64,000 nucleotides of DNA from positions 445,116 to 509,115 of the forward strand of contig MNCI01003927.1 of assembly GCA_015680685.1 (NCBI GenBank), in the 5' to 3' direction. Positions 45,801 through 57,466 of the stretch are shown in pieces. The notes beneath the pieces were generated by a model. It was not told the DNA's origin. It searched no databases and saw only the letters and a program-made list of their open reading frames with translations. The stretch comes from Gnetum montanum (taxonomy: Eukaryota > Streptophyta > Gnetopsida > Gnetales > Gnetaceae). The position numbers and the translations under genes are program-made. How positions within the stretch are numbered: the stretch's first letter is position 1; the number at the start of each line of letters is the position of its first letter.

Positions 45801-46499
45801 ATAGTTTACATGTTGTTGTGTGTGATTTACATGTACTAACATGTTAGGAAACACAAATCCTCTACATTCTTTGCCTTTAGCTCCATAGTTCTTAACTAAA
45901 GATTGATTAAGAAGTTCATATAATATTTCTCTACTTAGTCATGGCAGATCGATCCCTCTTTATATTACATTTCAGATGGAGATGAAGTTGGAAAACTTGG
46001 AGGCAATGATGCGTATATAGAGATTTCATTATAATAATAATTATAGGATTACAAGATATTATTATATTAAGATTTGAGAGATTTGAAACTTTATGTGATT
46101 TTCTAATATTTGTCAACCAAAGAGATCTACATGAGATTTTGATGATTATTTAAATGATAAATGCTAGACATGGACATGCAATAGTATAATTCTTAAATAA
46201 TTATGATGTTCATACAATCTAGATTTAAGAGTAATATTATTGGACAAGATATGAAATTAAGAGCAATTGTTATTTTTCCATAATTATATGTTGTAATTTT
46301 ATTGAGTTATAATGATAGAAATAGCAAAGCCTTATTATTCTCAATCAACTAGTGCTTTGGTTTAAATTTTACTATTATTTCTCATGAGAGTAAAATATCA
46401 AATACAAATAAATAATTTAAATTTATTTTTTCACTATAAAAACTAAAAAATAAAACCTTACTATATCCTTAACACCATTCATGATTTCTATAAAGTAAT
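42845..46499. other. AT-rich host DNA; dispersed short words, no gene
   Basis: Stop-dense. Variants of CATGGGTTGTGATGAG, CACAAGTCATGGT and ACCATGAGTTATGG recur at 42,845-43,040, 44,380-44,420 and 44,640-44,780, in both orientations, the same family as at 23,800-23,960. Nothing else recognised. Confidence 0.55.
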
Positions 46500-47125
46500 A
46501 GAAAAAAATTTCTTTTTACAAGTAATGCAATCATGATTTTATTTTTTTCTTAAAGTTTTTAGTTTGTAACATCAAAGATCTATCTACCTACAAAATTGTA
46601 TGTTAATTGGATATTAATCGAAGACATACATGTTTACTAATATTTCAAACACAGATATCTTAAAAAGATTCAGGTTTGTAAATAAAAATGGTAGTTGCAG
46701 ATGAAAGTTCCTTGCAGGTGAGTGTAGAAACTAGTTGAGCCATAAGAATTTGAGAACTCATGAGATTTTTCTATGCACACAATTCAACATTAAAAAAAAT
46801 AGGTATTATTAAAATTTCTTTTTACAATAAATCATGATTTTCTTTTTTGTTAAAGTTTTTAGTTTGCAACATCAAAGATCTATCTACTTGCAAAATTTTA
46901 TGGTAATTGGATATCAATTCCAAGAATTTGCTAATATTTCAAACATGTATGTCTTCAAAAGATTTAGGTTTCTAAATAAAAATGACAATTGCAAATTAAA
47001 TTTTCTTGGAGCTAAGTGGAGAAACTAGTTAAGTGATAAGAATCTGAACAGATTTTTCTATGCAGAATTCAATGCTTAGAAAAAGAGTTATGAATAAAAT
47101 TACATTTTACATTTTCTTTTTTCTT
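46500..47125. repeat. tandem repeat, ~300-bp unit, left block
   Basis: Two units. The landmark ATCATGATTTT...AAAGTTTTTAGTTTG is at about 46,530 and 46,831; CATCAAAGATCTATCTAC occurs in each, as do TAAATAAAAATG and the CACACAATTCAACATTAAA-type end. A third unit starts near 47,085 and breaks off by about 47,130. The same repeat resumes at 54,928. Confidence 0.85.
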
Positions 47126-47319
47126 ATAGTTGTTGGAAAATGTAGTCTCTTCTATTTCTTAAAAAATGTTGGCAATCCCATTTTTGGGAAATGATAGTTA
47201 TTCCAATGCTAGGAAATGTCAATTATTCCGTAGTTGAAAAATGCTACCTGTTCCATCGGCCATGCTACAACTACTGAAAACCTGAGATGACTATGTTGGC
47301 CAGTATTGAGAAAAGGGAA

Positions 47320-47465
47320 TTGGAAATGGAAATGGAATATTCCGTCAATTCTAAAATGGAATATGTCATCAATTATAGAATGGAAAATGCTACCAATTCC
47401 AAAATGGAAAATTCCACCAATTCCAAAATGAAAAATCCCAATAGTTCCAATGCTACATCTTTGTT
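47320..47465 (+). repeat. 24-bp minisatellite
   Basis: Units such as AATGGAAAATTCCACCAATT repeat with a 24-base period (about 47,357-47,452), degenerating outward to about 47,140. In one frame each unit reads as an 8-residue repeat of the form MENxTNSK. Confidence 0.8.
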
Positions 47466-48269
47466 GGGTTTTGATGCTAGGTTTTGGTGGTGACTATGCT
47501 AGGTTGGAAATGGAAAATCCATCTATTTCATCTACACTTTGGAATAGATGGTTCCAACGTAGTTAAGGCTATATCCCCATGAAAACCCATGAAAATGCTA
47601 ATTTGGCTAAGAGGCCATTACTAGTCATAATTCGGCAACGCTAATTTTGTCCATAATGCTGACTAACGTTGACTTTCCCAACAGGCCATTTTGGTAACGC
47701 CAACTTTGTGCATAATGCTGATGTGTTATGAAAGGTTATGTTGTCTTATGAAAGGTTATGTAAACTTGCTCAGCTTAATACATTTAAAAAGGTTGCGTAA
47801 TACGTTTAGAAAGGTTGCGTCCTCGTTCCAAAGGTTGTGTCCTATTCAAAACCATAAATATGCCTCATTAGATGAATAGTTTGCGTTGGATTGTTGGATT
47901 TGGGAGCACCTACTGAAGCACAGTAAATTGGCAATGGGTACGAAATTGAACTTTTTCTTTATTTTGTGCACTAGAAACTTGCTCAGCTTAATATTTCGTG
48001 GAATTTTGTTTCCCAAATAATTCTCATTTTCCTGGGAAAGTTATACATTTCATGAATTCTTTAACAGTTAATACACGAATCTGCGTATGTAGTCGTTCTT
48101 CAAATATGATAGATATAATGAAAACTCTGTGAATAATATTGTAATTTCAAATCACATTACAAGACAAGAAAAATCATAAAAGAAATCTTTTCAACCACTG
48201 TAATGAACTTACAAGATTTATAAATTAGAAAAATAGAAAGAAAACCAAAACCCACCATTCAAACTATCA
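47466..48269. other. intergenic; short imperfect repeats
   Basis: Two ~60-base units around 47,605-47,715 (GGCCATT...GGTAACGC...ATAATGCTGA) and short GGTTGCGT repeats at 47,790-47,840. No gene recognised. Confidence 0.5.
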
Positions 48270-48560
48270 ATGAAGGCCCACACCATTGTTCATATCTTCG
48301 TATTGTTCCTCTGCTACTTCTGTTGTCTCCTCCTCTTCCCCTTCGGGACTCTCTTACTCTGCTTCCTTTTTTCTGCACTTGTTGCTACTACTATCACGAT
48401 ATGGCTTGAGCTTCTTCACAAACTGTCGATAATGTGTAAAGAAGCCCCAACTGCGTTTGTAGTATCTGTTTGTTGCAGCTGCAATGCTGGTGCTAAGGGC
48501 GTGAAGCTCGATATCGTGCTACATAACCTCTGCAAACACCTTGGTCTACTAGACAAGTAA
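48270..48560 (+). CDS. small hydrophobic ORF, unrecognised
   Basis: 96 codons starting MKAHTIVHIFVLFLCYFCCL. The first ~50 residues are strongly hydrophobic (one or two possible membrane segments); the rest is Cys- and Leu-rich. Base composition is less AT-rich than its surroundings. A second short open stretch (48,592-48,783) follows in another frame. It may be a captured gene fragment near the 5' side of the Helitron, or a chance ORF. Confidence 0.25.
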   Translation: MKAHTIVHIFVLFLCYFCCLLLFPFGTLLLCFLFSALVATTITIWLELLHKLSIMCKEAPTAFVVSVCCSCNAGAKGVKLDIVLHNLCKHLGLLDK

Positions 48561-48861
48561 CTTCAAGTGTAACGCAGCTTCCTTAAATAACATGTTATGT
48601 GCAACAATACTTCCAGTTTCATCTCCAGTGAAAGGGAACCAAGAGAAGAACCATTGGATGCCATTAAAATTTATTTGTAGAAAATATTATGTCTTCGGCT
48701 CAGCCAACTACAATGTCTCTCCAAATCCCGAATGTAGTATTACCAACATGTTTCTTGAATTTAATCGATTCTCAAATCCATAGTGGATCAGCTTACCGCA
48801 TATAAAAAAGTGAGATATCACGCAGTACATCGTTGTTTATATTACATTTTTATTTGTTTGA

Positions 48862-49035
48862 GTTAGTTGTTTTTATTTTTATTTTTTTAAAAAAAAATAT
48901 TTTTTATTTTAAAAAAAACAACTAATTTTTATATTTAAAAAAACAACTAATTTTTATTTTTAGGTTTGGGTTATATTTAAAAACATATTGGGTGCCTTAA
49001 GTTTTTTTAAAAAAATAACTAATTTTTTATTTTTA
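48862..49035. repeat. A/T-rich foldback and ~30-base tandem repeat
   Basis: TTAGTTGTTTTTATTTTT is followed by its inverse (AAAACAACTAATTTTTA), which then repeats in tandem two more times with degeneration. It could form a hairpin just upstream of the Helitron promoter. Confidence 0.65.
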
Positions 49036-49075
49036 GATTTGTGTTTTATTTGAAATTTAATACAACCCATAATAC

Positions 49076-49103
49076 TATATAAGGATTCTCATTCCTATAA
49101 ATA
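49076..49103 (+). promoter_or_regulatory. TATA boxes ahead of the Helitron gene
   Basis: TATATAAGG (49,076) and CCTATAAATACAG (TATAAATA 49,096-49,103), 110-140 bases before the first in-frame ATG (49,214). Confidence 0.5.
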
Positions 49104-49213
49104 CAGATCATGCAGGTGATAGAGAGTGTGAGTTAAACTAAGTGAGACAACAACATCTTAGAGATTGAAGAAGAGAAACTCGGCAACGGGGAAATCCTTT
49201 GGAGTTGCAAAGA

Positions 49214-52200
49214 ATGGAACAAGATCACTTACGTCAATGAATGCGTCAAGTAGAAATGCAGCAACAACAAGTGGAAGGAAGTGAGGTTTGTAGATGAAAT
49301 TTTATTTTTGTTTTAGATGAAATCCATTTAATTTCTGATTTAATAAACCTAAATATATTAGGTATCTTTGTATAATAATATTTCATAGAATAAAAGGGAT
49401 CACAGACAAGGAGGAGGAAGAGGTCATGGACGTGGACAAGGACAAGGATGAGAATGCATAGATGAACATGAAAATCACTTAGCAGTCATTCCTAATGATG
49501 AAAATGTTCATTAGCCTCAATTTCATCAAGAAGTTATTTCACATATAGGACGTGGTTATGGACATGGTCATGGTCATGGTTGTGGACGTGGTCATGATCA
49601 TGGATTTGGTCAAATGTATTCAAATAATGATGATTTGATGGTCGAAGATGAATTACTTATAAATCCTATAGAGATTGTTACTATAGAATGAAAATGTGCA
49701 CAAAGGCGTGAAAGACAAGAACATTTTAGACAACGAAAAAGACAAGCAGAAGTGGTAGAAATGTTATATTTAGTTGCAAGACTTGATTAGGAATAGGCTC
49801 AACCAAGATTGCAAATGGAACATCAACAAATATCTTTTGAACATATGAACAATCATGTATCTTATCCAAATCTTCATAAGTCAAATACACAAATCATGCA
49901 TGTAATAACAAGATTTTCAATCGAGGTTGATAAGTTTAGTGTTTCTTGATCATGTGGTATCTGTAATGAAATTTTTTTAAGTATGTTAATGAAACCTGTA
50001 CAAAGATTTGATCCAACATGTACAAGGTGTGCAAATGAAAAAGTAATGGGGGTCTTGAATCATGATGGTGAAGAGATTAAGCACTTTTCTGTTGATAATA
50101 ATATGGATCCAGAACTCCAGCCAATAATTTTATTAAAACTATTAGAAGTTGAAGAAATGCTTATATCACGAATTAATCCTATTTTACAAGTTATGCATGC
50201 TATTGGAGGTCAATTATAATATAAAGGACATGTCATTAGTTTTATGCAAGATGTATCTGAAATTGCAACTAGGCTACCTTTGAGGATTCATGAAATTCCA
50301 ATGCTGATACTAAGATGGGTTGATCAAATTGGAAAAACCTATAACTTTTTTGTAAATAAAAAGCATGTGTATGCTACCTTATTGTATAAGAAACAGAATG
50401 ATCCATTCTATTAGGATGTAGAAATAGATGAGCATGCTTTGGATGATGTCAGTGATATAGGAGATGTTAATGTTTTTGAAAGGATTTGTTATATTAGATT
50501 GTCTAAGGAGGATGGTGAGATGAGATTATAGTTTGATGGTCCTTTGGTTGATTTAAAGGAGGAAAACATTATTAGACACACATCATCAGTAGCATCATGT
50601 CCAGTTCTTCTAGGGAAAGAACTTGATCTAGTAAGAGCTTGGTCAGAAAATCCAACTGTTGAAAGTTTAGATTACGCACAATGGCCAACACTTTCAGAGT
50701 TACCCATCAATGAGTTCAACATAGTTGGAATGCTTCCAATGTCATTTCCAACGTTGTTTCTACGTGGAAAATGTGACTTCCTTACAAGAAGATCCAAGGA
50801 TGTCATGTTACATGAATATGCTAGACATCTACTTTGATATAAGGATGGCAGATTTGGACGTCATAAAAGATTTAGGTATTAGAAATTAATCACATTTACA
50901 TTGCTAAATAGCATTCATGTTTTTGACATCTTATGAACTAATTACATAGGAATTTTATTTTCATTTTTTTCAAGTATCACATTTATAACATGATAACAAG
51001 ACATCATGCACTGAAATCAACATCAGTATTCTTCAAAAAAATATTATAGAAGCACCATTAACAATCCAAGAATTATGTGAAGGACTACAAAATTCACCAT
51101 CAGATAATTTTGTTGATAATTTGATGAGATTTGGAATAATGATACGAGGAACACCTTCGTACTGGAGAAAATGCAAAGCACAGTTGTTTGATTTGATAAA
51201 TGAGTTGGGTGCACCAACTATTTTTTTTACTCTGAGTGTAGCAGATCTTTATTGGCCAAATCTACATAAGGTAATGCCTACAAAACCCCCACAAAATGTT
51301 TCTAAGATAAGAGAGTGGAAAATGAAAAATATTATTGAGAACCCACATATAGTTGCTAAGTTTATGCATCTTCGACATAAGGCATTTCGAGAAATGATTT
51401 TATTTCAAGAATTTGATGTGGTTGATTACTGGACAATATATGAATGGCAACATAGGGGATCACCACATGTCCATGGCTTTCTTTGGATCAAGGGAGCCCC
51501 AAACATAGATGAACTTGATTAGAATGACCTAGAAGTAGTTAGAAAGACAAGAGAGTTTTTTGATGCAATAACAAATGCATGGAATAGTAGATTCAATCAA
51601 GATAGAATATCCAATCATGTAAGTTGTTTGGAATTTCCACATATTTATTTTAAATGTTAGAAAATTGTTTAGGTAATTTGAAAGAATCATTATAAAAATT
51701 ATACAAATCTTTCATTTATAGATGCAAAGTGTTAATAATCCCAGGCATCGACGCGAAATTCAAAGTCAACAGCTACAATTCATGGATCTTGACATTGATT
51801 ATGATGAGCTCTTAAATTCAGTTCAGCGACACACACAATGTAAGAGAGGATCATGTTTAAGAATCCAAAATCATATGCAAGTTTGCAGGTACAATTATAT
51901 TTCTTTAAATACCTAGATTCTTATTTGCATCATGAATGTATGGGATTTAGAAAAATAGTTTTATAACTTTAATTTATTACCTTAGGTATAATGTTCCATG
52001 GCCATTGCGAGCTCAATCAGATCTCTTTCAAGATCCAGAAAACAAAAATCATGTTACGTATGAACCACGTCAAAATGATCCAAGGTTGAATGTTCATAAT
52101 AGAATGATCCTTCAAACATGGAGAGTAAACATAGACTTTCAGCCGATCCTTGAAAAATATGTTGTTATTAAATATATTGAAAAAAATGCAGCAAAATCTA

Positions 52201-54033
52201 AAAAGAAGTCAAGATGCTTTCATGATTTATTACTTCGTATTGCCGAATCTTGAAACCCTGAAGAAAATGCATTGACTGCATACAAAAGACTCATGATGGA
52301 TGTTGTAGCTAATAGAGACATAGGTGCCATGGAGGTTTGTCATATGCTATATGAACTTCCATTAGTTGAATGCAATCGACTATTTGATACTATAAATGTG
52401 TCTAGAGATATGTATAAAAGAGTTATACCAGATGTAGATGGAGATGAGGAACCAGAATCATATACAACCCTTATCAATGCATATCAAAAGAGACCACTAG
52501 AAATGGAAGGATTTTCATTGTTGAATGCTACGAAATATTTTACCTTTATCTCAAAGAAGAGAGAGCTACCAATGTGGAAGCCTCGACTATGACCAGTTTT
52601 TGTAAGAACATTTCCAAAATTTAGAGTAGCTTCAAGAGTAGGAGAGGAGAAATGGATAGATTATTGTTGGGCATAGCTATTACTACACTATCCTTTTAGA
52701 TATGTCAAACATGATCTTGGAAGAAATGATGAAGAAATTGAACGAAAATGGATTTCGGTTAGACACATCTATGAATTGGAAAAGAAGAAATTCAATGAAG
52801 AGTTTGAACGTGCTTGCGAGGAAGAGAGGTAGTATACAGATATTATTCTAGAAAGACAAGATGGTGTAGAATATGATTTTGAAGTACTAAATCGACATCT
52901 ACTTACATTAGCTCATTTTCAACGAAGTGAACTTGAAATGCCTGCATTAAGAGATCGAGATAGATAGAATGAATGGTTAGCTAGCTATCCGGGAGAAGTT
53001 GTTGTAAAGATTGCTACATCTTTTGTTCATGGTCATAGATCACATGGGCTAATAACACATTCAGGAAATAACGACAATCAGGTGGACATATCTTCTCTCG
53101 AAGTTCAATAGAAGAAATGCTACAAGATTATCACTGGCCATCTATATATGCAACAATTCAAAATGGATAAAGTTTCTCCTCTATTGATGATTATTCAAGG
53201 TACAGCAGACACAGGAAAATTGTATCTCATTGATACGATTCGTAAAGAATTTAGTCGAACTTGCTCATATGGAAAGAATAGCTTATTGGTGCTCGCCCCT
53301 ACTGGTGTTGAAGCATATAATATTAATGCAACTATAGTACATTCTGCGTTGAATATTGGAATCGGAGATTACAAACCATTGGCTGCATCAACTTTGTCAT
53401 CATTGCAAAATAAATATAAATACTTAAAGTATATTATTATAGATGAAATGAGTTTCATAGGTGGAAAATTACTTAGCAACATTGATCAATGGCTTAAAGA
53501 AATATTTCCAGATAATCGTTTGGATAACTTTGGTGGTAGATCTATGATACTTATTGGAGATCTTGCACAGCTTCCACCTGTTAAAGATGTTATACCGTAC
53601 TTATCATCTTAGATGCATGTAAATAATTTGTGGTTGGCATTCAATAAATTTGTAACCTTGGATGTTGTGTATCGACAAAGGGGTGATGATTTGCAACAAC
53701 AAAGATTTAGAGAAGTTTTAATGAATATACGAGAAGAAAAGATGAGTGATGAGGATTATGAATTTTTGAGCCTGATAATGCAACTTCCATCAACATCTGA
53801 TGGGCGAGATGGATTTGAGGATTATGTGCATTTGTTTGATACAAAGGATAAAGTGCATATGCATAATGAAAAAATATTTCTCAAAATGCAGAAGCTAGTT
53901 GCACGGTGCATAGTAAATAGAAGGACAAATGGTGTAAAATTTTGGGATGATTCAGAAGGAGAATTGGACCGAGTAGTGTTCATTTGTGAGGATGCAAGGG
54001 TTATGCTCACTGTTAATCTATGGCCAGAAGCAG
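49214..54033 (+). pseudogene. Helitron Rep-helicase gene with four introns
   Basis: From ATG 49,214 (MEQDHLRQ). A Gly/His/Arg-rich leader (about 49,400-49,610, GYGHGHGHGCGRGHDHGFGQ) is followed by a CxxC...CxxC pair near 49,950-50,030 and a DUF6570-like region with VDNNMDPELQPI (50,092). The Helitron-like N domain reads PMSFPTLFLRGKCDFLTRRS (50,735) and DGRFGRHKRF. The Rep HUH motif is HRGSPHVHGFLW (HVH at 51,466-51,474) with tyrosines in KYVVIKYIEK (52,158 and 52,173). The Pif1 helicase has Walker A GTADTGKLYL (53,199, altered from GTAGTGKS), Walker B IIIDEMS (53,436) and GDLAQLPPV (about 53,556). Introns: 49,286-49,388, 50,876-50,974, 51,619-51,721 (donor GTAAGT) and 51,889-51,985. Damage is mainly in-frame stops plus a likely indel in the A-run near 51,035. 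The gene runs into the gap at NLWPEA. Confidence 0.88.
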
Positions 54034-54538
54034 NNNNNNNNNNNNNNNNNNNNNNNNNNNNNNNNNNNNNNNNNNNNNNNNNNNNNNNNNNNNNNNNNNN
54101 NNNNNNNNNNNNNNNNNNNNNNNNNNNNNNNNNNNNNNNNNNNNNNNNNNNNNNNNNNNNNNNNNNNNNNNNNNNNNNNNNNNNNNNNNNNNNNNNNNNN
54201 NNNNNNNNNNNNNNNNNNNNNNNNNNNNNNNNNNNNNNNNNNNNNNNNNNNNNNNNNNNNNNNNNNNNNNNNNNNNNNNNNNNNNNNNNNNNNNNNNNNN
54301 NNNNNNNNNNNNNNNNNNNNNNNNNNNNNNNNNNNNNNNNNNNNNNNNNNNNNNNNNNNNNNNNNNNNNNNNNNNNNNNNNNNNNNNNNNNNNNNNNNNN
54401 NNNNNNNNNNNNNNNNNNNNNNNNNNNNNNNNNNNNNNNNNNNNNNNNNNNNNNNNNNNNNNNNNNNNNNNNNNNNNNNNNNNNNNNNNNNNNNNNNNNN
54501 NNNNNNNNNNNNNNNNNNNNNNNNNNNNNNNNNNNNNN
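54034..54538. other. assembly gap (505 N)
   Basis: It follows the helicase motif VMLTVNLWPEA; the last helicase motifs should lie here, but a typical remainder would need more room than 505 bases. Confidence 0.95.
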
Positions 54539-54777
54539 GACGAAAAACAAGAGTTCTGTACCTTATTTTTCCTAAGGATGGATTTTCTGAAAAAAAAATC
54601 CATGAATTAGTGTATGCTCTCACTCTCGGCTGAATTTATGCTCTCACTCTCGGCCGAATTTATGCTCTCACTCTCAACAAATTCAGCCGAGGGTGAAAGC
54701 ATACACTAATTCATGGAATTTTTTTTTCAGAAAACCCATCCTTAGGAAAAATAAGGTACAGAACTCTTGTTCTTCGT
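54539..54777. repeat. large perfect-like hairpin (99-base arms)
   Basis: 54,539-54,637 is the near-exact reverse complement of 54,679-54,777 (for example AAGAGTTCTGTACCTTATTT against AAATAAGGTACAGAACTCTT). The 41-base loop, with the loop-side arm end, consists of three 24-base direct repeats of ATGCTCTCACTCTCGGC. The left arm touches the gap, so the true arms may be longer. Confidence 0.9.
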
Positions 54778-54894
54778 TTAGAAGGCATGAAAATTTGGGT
54801 TTTTAAATCTTGTTTTTCATCCAGAAGTCGTGAAATTTTTTACTCAAAGAACTTCATACTTGTAATCTTATAAGATTCTATCGGCCAATTTATA

Positions 54895-54927
54895 GATATA
54901 TATTATAAATATATATAACTAAGCTAG
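54895..54927 (+). other. candidate Helitron 3' terminus
   Basis: The palindromic ATATATATTATAAATATATA, a short spacer, then AAGCTAG|T. Known: Helitrons end in a short hairpin plus CTRR and insert before a T. Confidence 0.45.
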
Positions 54928-55440
54928 TAAATAAAAATGGTAGTTGCAAATGAGATTTCCTTGTGAGTGCAAAAAATGATTGAGGGATAAGGATTTGAGC
55001 TCGAGAGATGAGATTTTTCTGTGTGCATAACTCAATGTTAAAAGAAAGAAAAAAAGTTATTAATAAAATTTCTTTTTAAAGTAAGTCATGATTTTCTTTT
55101 TTATTATAGTTTTTAGTTTGTAACATCAAACATCTATCTACCTGCAAAACTTTATGGTCATCTAATATCAGCAGACACGTACATCTTTAAAAAATTTAAG
55201 TTTGTAACTAAAAATGACAAATGAGATTTCCTTACAGGTGAGTGGAGAAACTTGTTAGGTGATAAGAATCTGAGCTTGAGAGATGAGGATTTTCTGTGTG
55301 CACAACTCAACATTAAAAAGAAAGTGATTAATAAAAGAGTGATAATGGTTTTCTTTTTTCTTAGAGTTTTTAATTTGTAACATCAAAGATCTATCTATGT
55401 GCAAAATTTTATGGTAATTGGATATCAATCAAAGAGTGAA
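54928..55440. repeat. tandem repeat, ~260-300-bp unit, right block
   Basis: Same family as 46,500-47,125: TAAATAAAAATGGTAGTTGC at 54,928, GTTTGTAACATCAAA at about 55,118 and 55,376, and the CTATCTAC-GCAAAA block in both units. The first unit starts abruptly at TAAATA. Confidence 0.85.
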
Positions 55441-56639
55441 ATTGGACTAAACAAAGCATTCCAAATTTTTCTATTCCCCTTCTAGAGTATACAATGAATT
55501 AATAATGATGCATTGTTCTTTGGGCATTTGTGACTTGAAATTGATATAATGCATTGATCTTTGGGCATTATGACTTGAAATTAATATGATGTAATGTTGA
55601 TGATTTATAAATATATTGGAAATAATTTGTGGATAAATTTTCTATGATTGAGAAATGTAGAATCAATGTGAAATTAAGGTGGTTCATTATGGAAAGCAAT
55701 GTGGATTTATGGAAATGTTGTGCAATAGAATGTGGAATGAAACTATGGAGATTGAATTGTAGAAATAAATCATGGAAATTGTAGGGAGAATGCAAAGGAA
55801 ATTTGAATTACTTGATTGCATTCAATTACCCAAATTGTTACATAATAAATGATCTATTCTTTTATAGAAAATGAAAGGAAAGTTATCCATAGGAAGAGGA
55901 ATATTTCAATGCCTAAAGACATAGAAAATACTAAAATTTAAGTGATTGAAGTCAAAATACAATTATACTCACCCATTAATTCTCATTTCTATTTGAGAAT
56001 TATAGCTGTAATAAGTAAAAAATTACATGGCATTGTTTCTTACTTACATGACAAACTAAGAGAAATAAGGAATTGGAATGTTGAATTCATGACTTCCAAT
56101 TTTACACTATTTTCAATTATCGCTTCTTTAATGTGAAATGCAATGTCGTAGTGAAGTCTTTTATATCCGGATCTTCAATCTTGGTCACTCTAATGATTTT
56201 ATTGAGACATTAAATTTTCAATGGTCATAAGCTATTAGTCACAAGGTCAATTAATTGATGGCTTGAGTAAACAATGCTTGGATTGATGTTTTCCTAACTT
56301 CTTCCTTATTTCTACGAAGAACATGTTCCTTTATAGAATTAAGCATCCATGAGAGATTTCTTATCCTTCAACTTCATATCAATATTTTGGCGACCATGAC
56401 CCATTTCTCTTTATGAAAAATTAAATCTTTTCGTTTTCAAACAACTCCCTTGCGTTTTTTTCTACCACGATTTCTTAGATTATAATATATTTATATTATT
56501 TATTATAGCAAGATAACAAAAAAATTATTTACCATGATGATGAAACCAAAATAAATTATTTAATTTAAAGGACACCATTTAGTCAGCTATGAAATGCAAT
56601 GTTTTATTTTGCCATCGAGCCAAGCAATGCAGTGTTCCA
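55441..56639. other. AT-rich intergenic DNA
   Basis: A short direct repeat (GCATTGTTCTTTGGGCAT / GCATTGATCTTTGGGCAT, about 55,510 and 55,552). No gene recognised. Confidence 0.5.
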
Positions 56640-56830
56640 TTTTCAAACACGTATGTCTTAAAAAGATTTAAGTTTGTAAAAAAAATGACATTTGCAGATG
56701 AGATTTCCTTGTAGGTGAGTGCAGAAACTAGTTGGGCGATAAGAATTTGAGCCTGAGAGATGTGATTATTCTATGCGCACAATTCAACTTAAAAAAAAAA
56801 AGAAGAGTTGTTTAATTGCTTATTATTTAA
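56640..56830. repeat. isolated partial copy of the ~300-bp repeat
   Basis: Contains the ACACGTATGTCTTAAAAAGA block, GATGAGATTTCCTTGTAGG, GCAGAAACTAGTTGGGCGAT and CGCACAATTCAACTTAAAA, in the same order as in the left and right blocks. Confidence 0.8.
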
Positions 56831-57056
56831 TAAGAAATTTGTGGGTTGTTTGGTCGGATCTTGGATTTACCCAGTAGATCTTGGACTTGCCTAGCAGACG
56901 ATAGAAGCTCTACCAGAAACAATAGAAGTCGCATCTCTTTCTCCACGGCCTTCCTTTCTTATTTCCTTTACAATCGCAAACTTTACCCAATTCAACTCGC
57001 TGTGGTTGCAACACACTCCACCGCTCTCCCTACAACACTCCACCACTCTGCCTACT

Positions 57057-57176
57057 ACCATCACTAGTAGTGCTGCTTGGATACACCACATCACTTTAAA
57101 CATTAATTTACTATCTACCATCACTAGTAGTGCTACTTGGATACACCACATCACTTTAAACATTAAATTATAGCTG
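57057..57176. repeat. 60-bp tandem duplication upstream of the Dof-like gene
   Basis: ACCATCACTAGTAGTGCT and the following ~40 bases occur at 57,057 and again exactly 60 bases later with one or two changes. A second, ~33-base duplication (AAATTATAGCxGCTACCTA) follows at 57,165-57,230. No coding content seen. Confidence 0.9.
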
Positions 57177-57466
57177 CTACCTAGTGATAGTTCATTAAAT
57201 TATAGCCGCTACCTACTGATAGTTCCGAAGTTTTTATTTTGTGGGGTACTTTAAATACCGGAACACTGGGCAATGATCATTCATCAGACTTTTGTTATGT
57301 TTGCATTCATCTGCTTTCAACAATTATCATTGAAGCTTTGTGCATTGGTAAGCAAGGCTTTTTAAATTTTTTTAATTCAAACTATTGTTTGCAACATTAA
57401 ATTCGATTTGTTTTTGAATTAGCTTTATGGTAAGGTATCTTCATTTTGTTATTTTGCATCGATAAG

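Larger units (their letters stand above)
48800..54927 (+). mobile_element. Helitron (rolling-circle transposon), autonomous type, decayed
   Basis: It holds a Rep/helicase gene with the HUH and Pif1-type motifs that define Helitrons. A candidate 3' end is at 54,927: an AT-rich palindrome (54,895-54,917), then CTAG, then T, exactly where the flanking tandem repeat resumes. The 5' end (expected to start TC after an A) was not resolved; 48,800 is only a working limit. A 505-base gap removes the helicase C-terminus. Confidence 0.7.

Noticed and set aside
56846-57067. 73-codon frame upstream of the Dof-like gene
   Set aside because: Low-complexity, overlaps the 60-bp duplication, no homology recognised; more likely promoter-region sequence.
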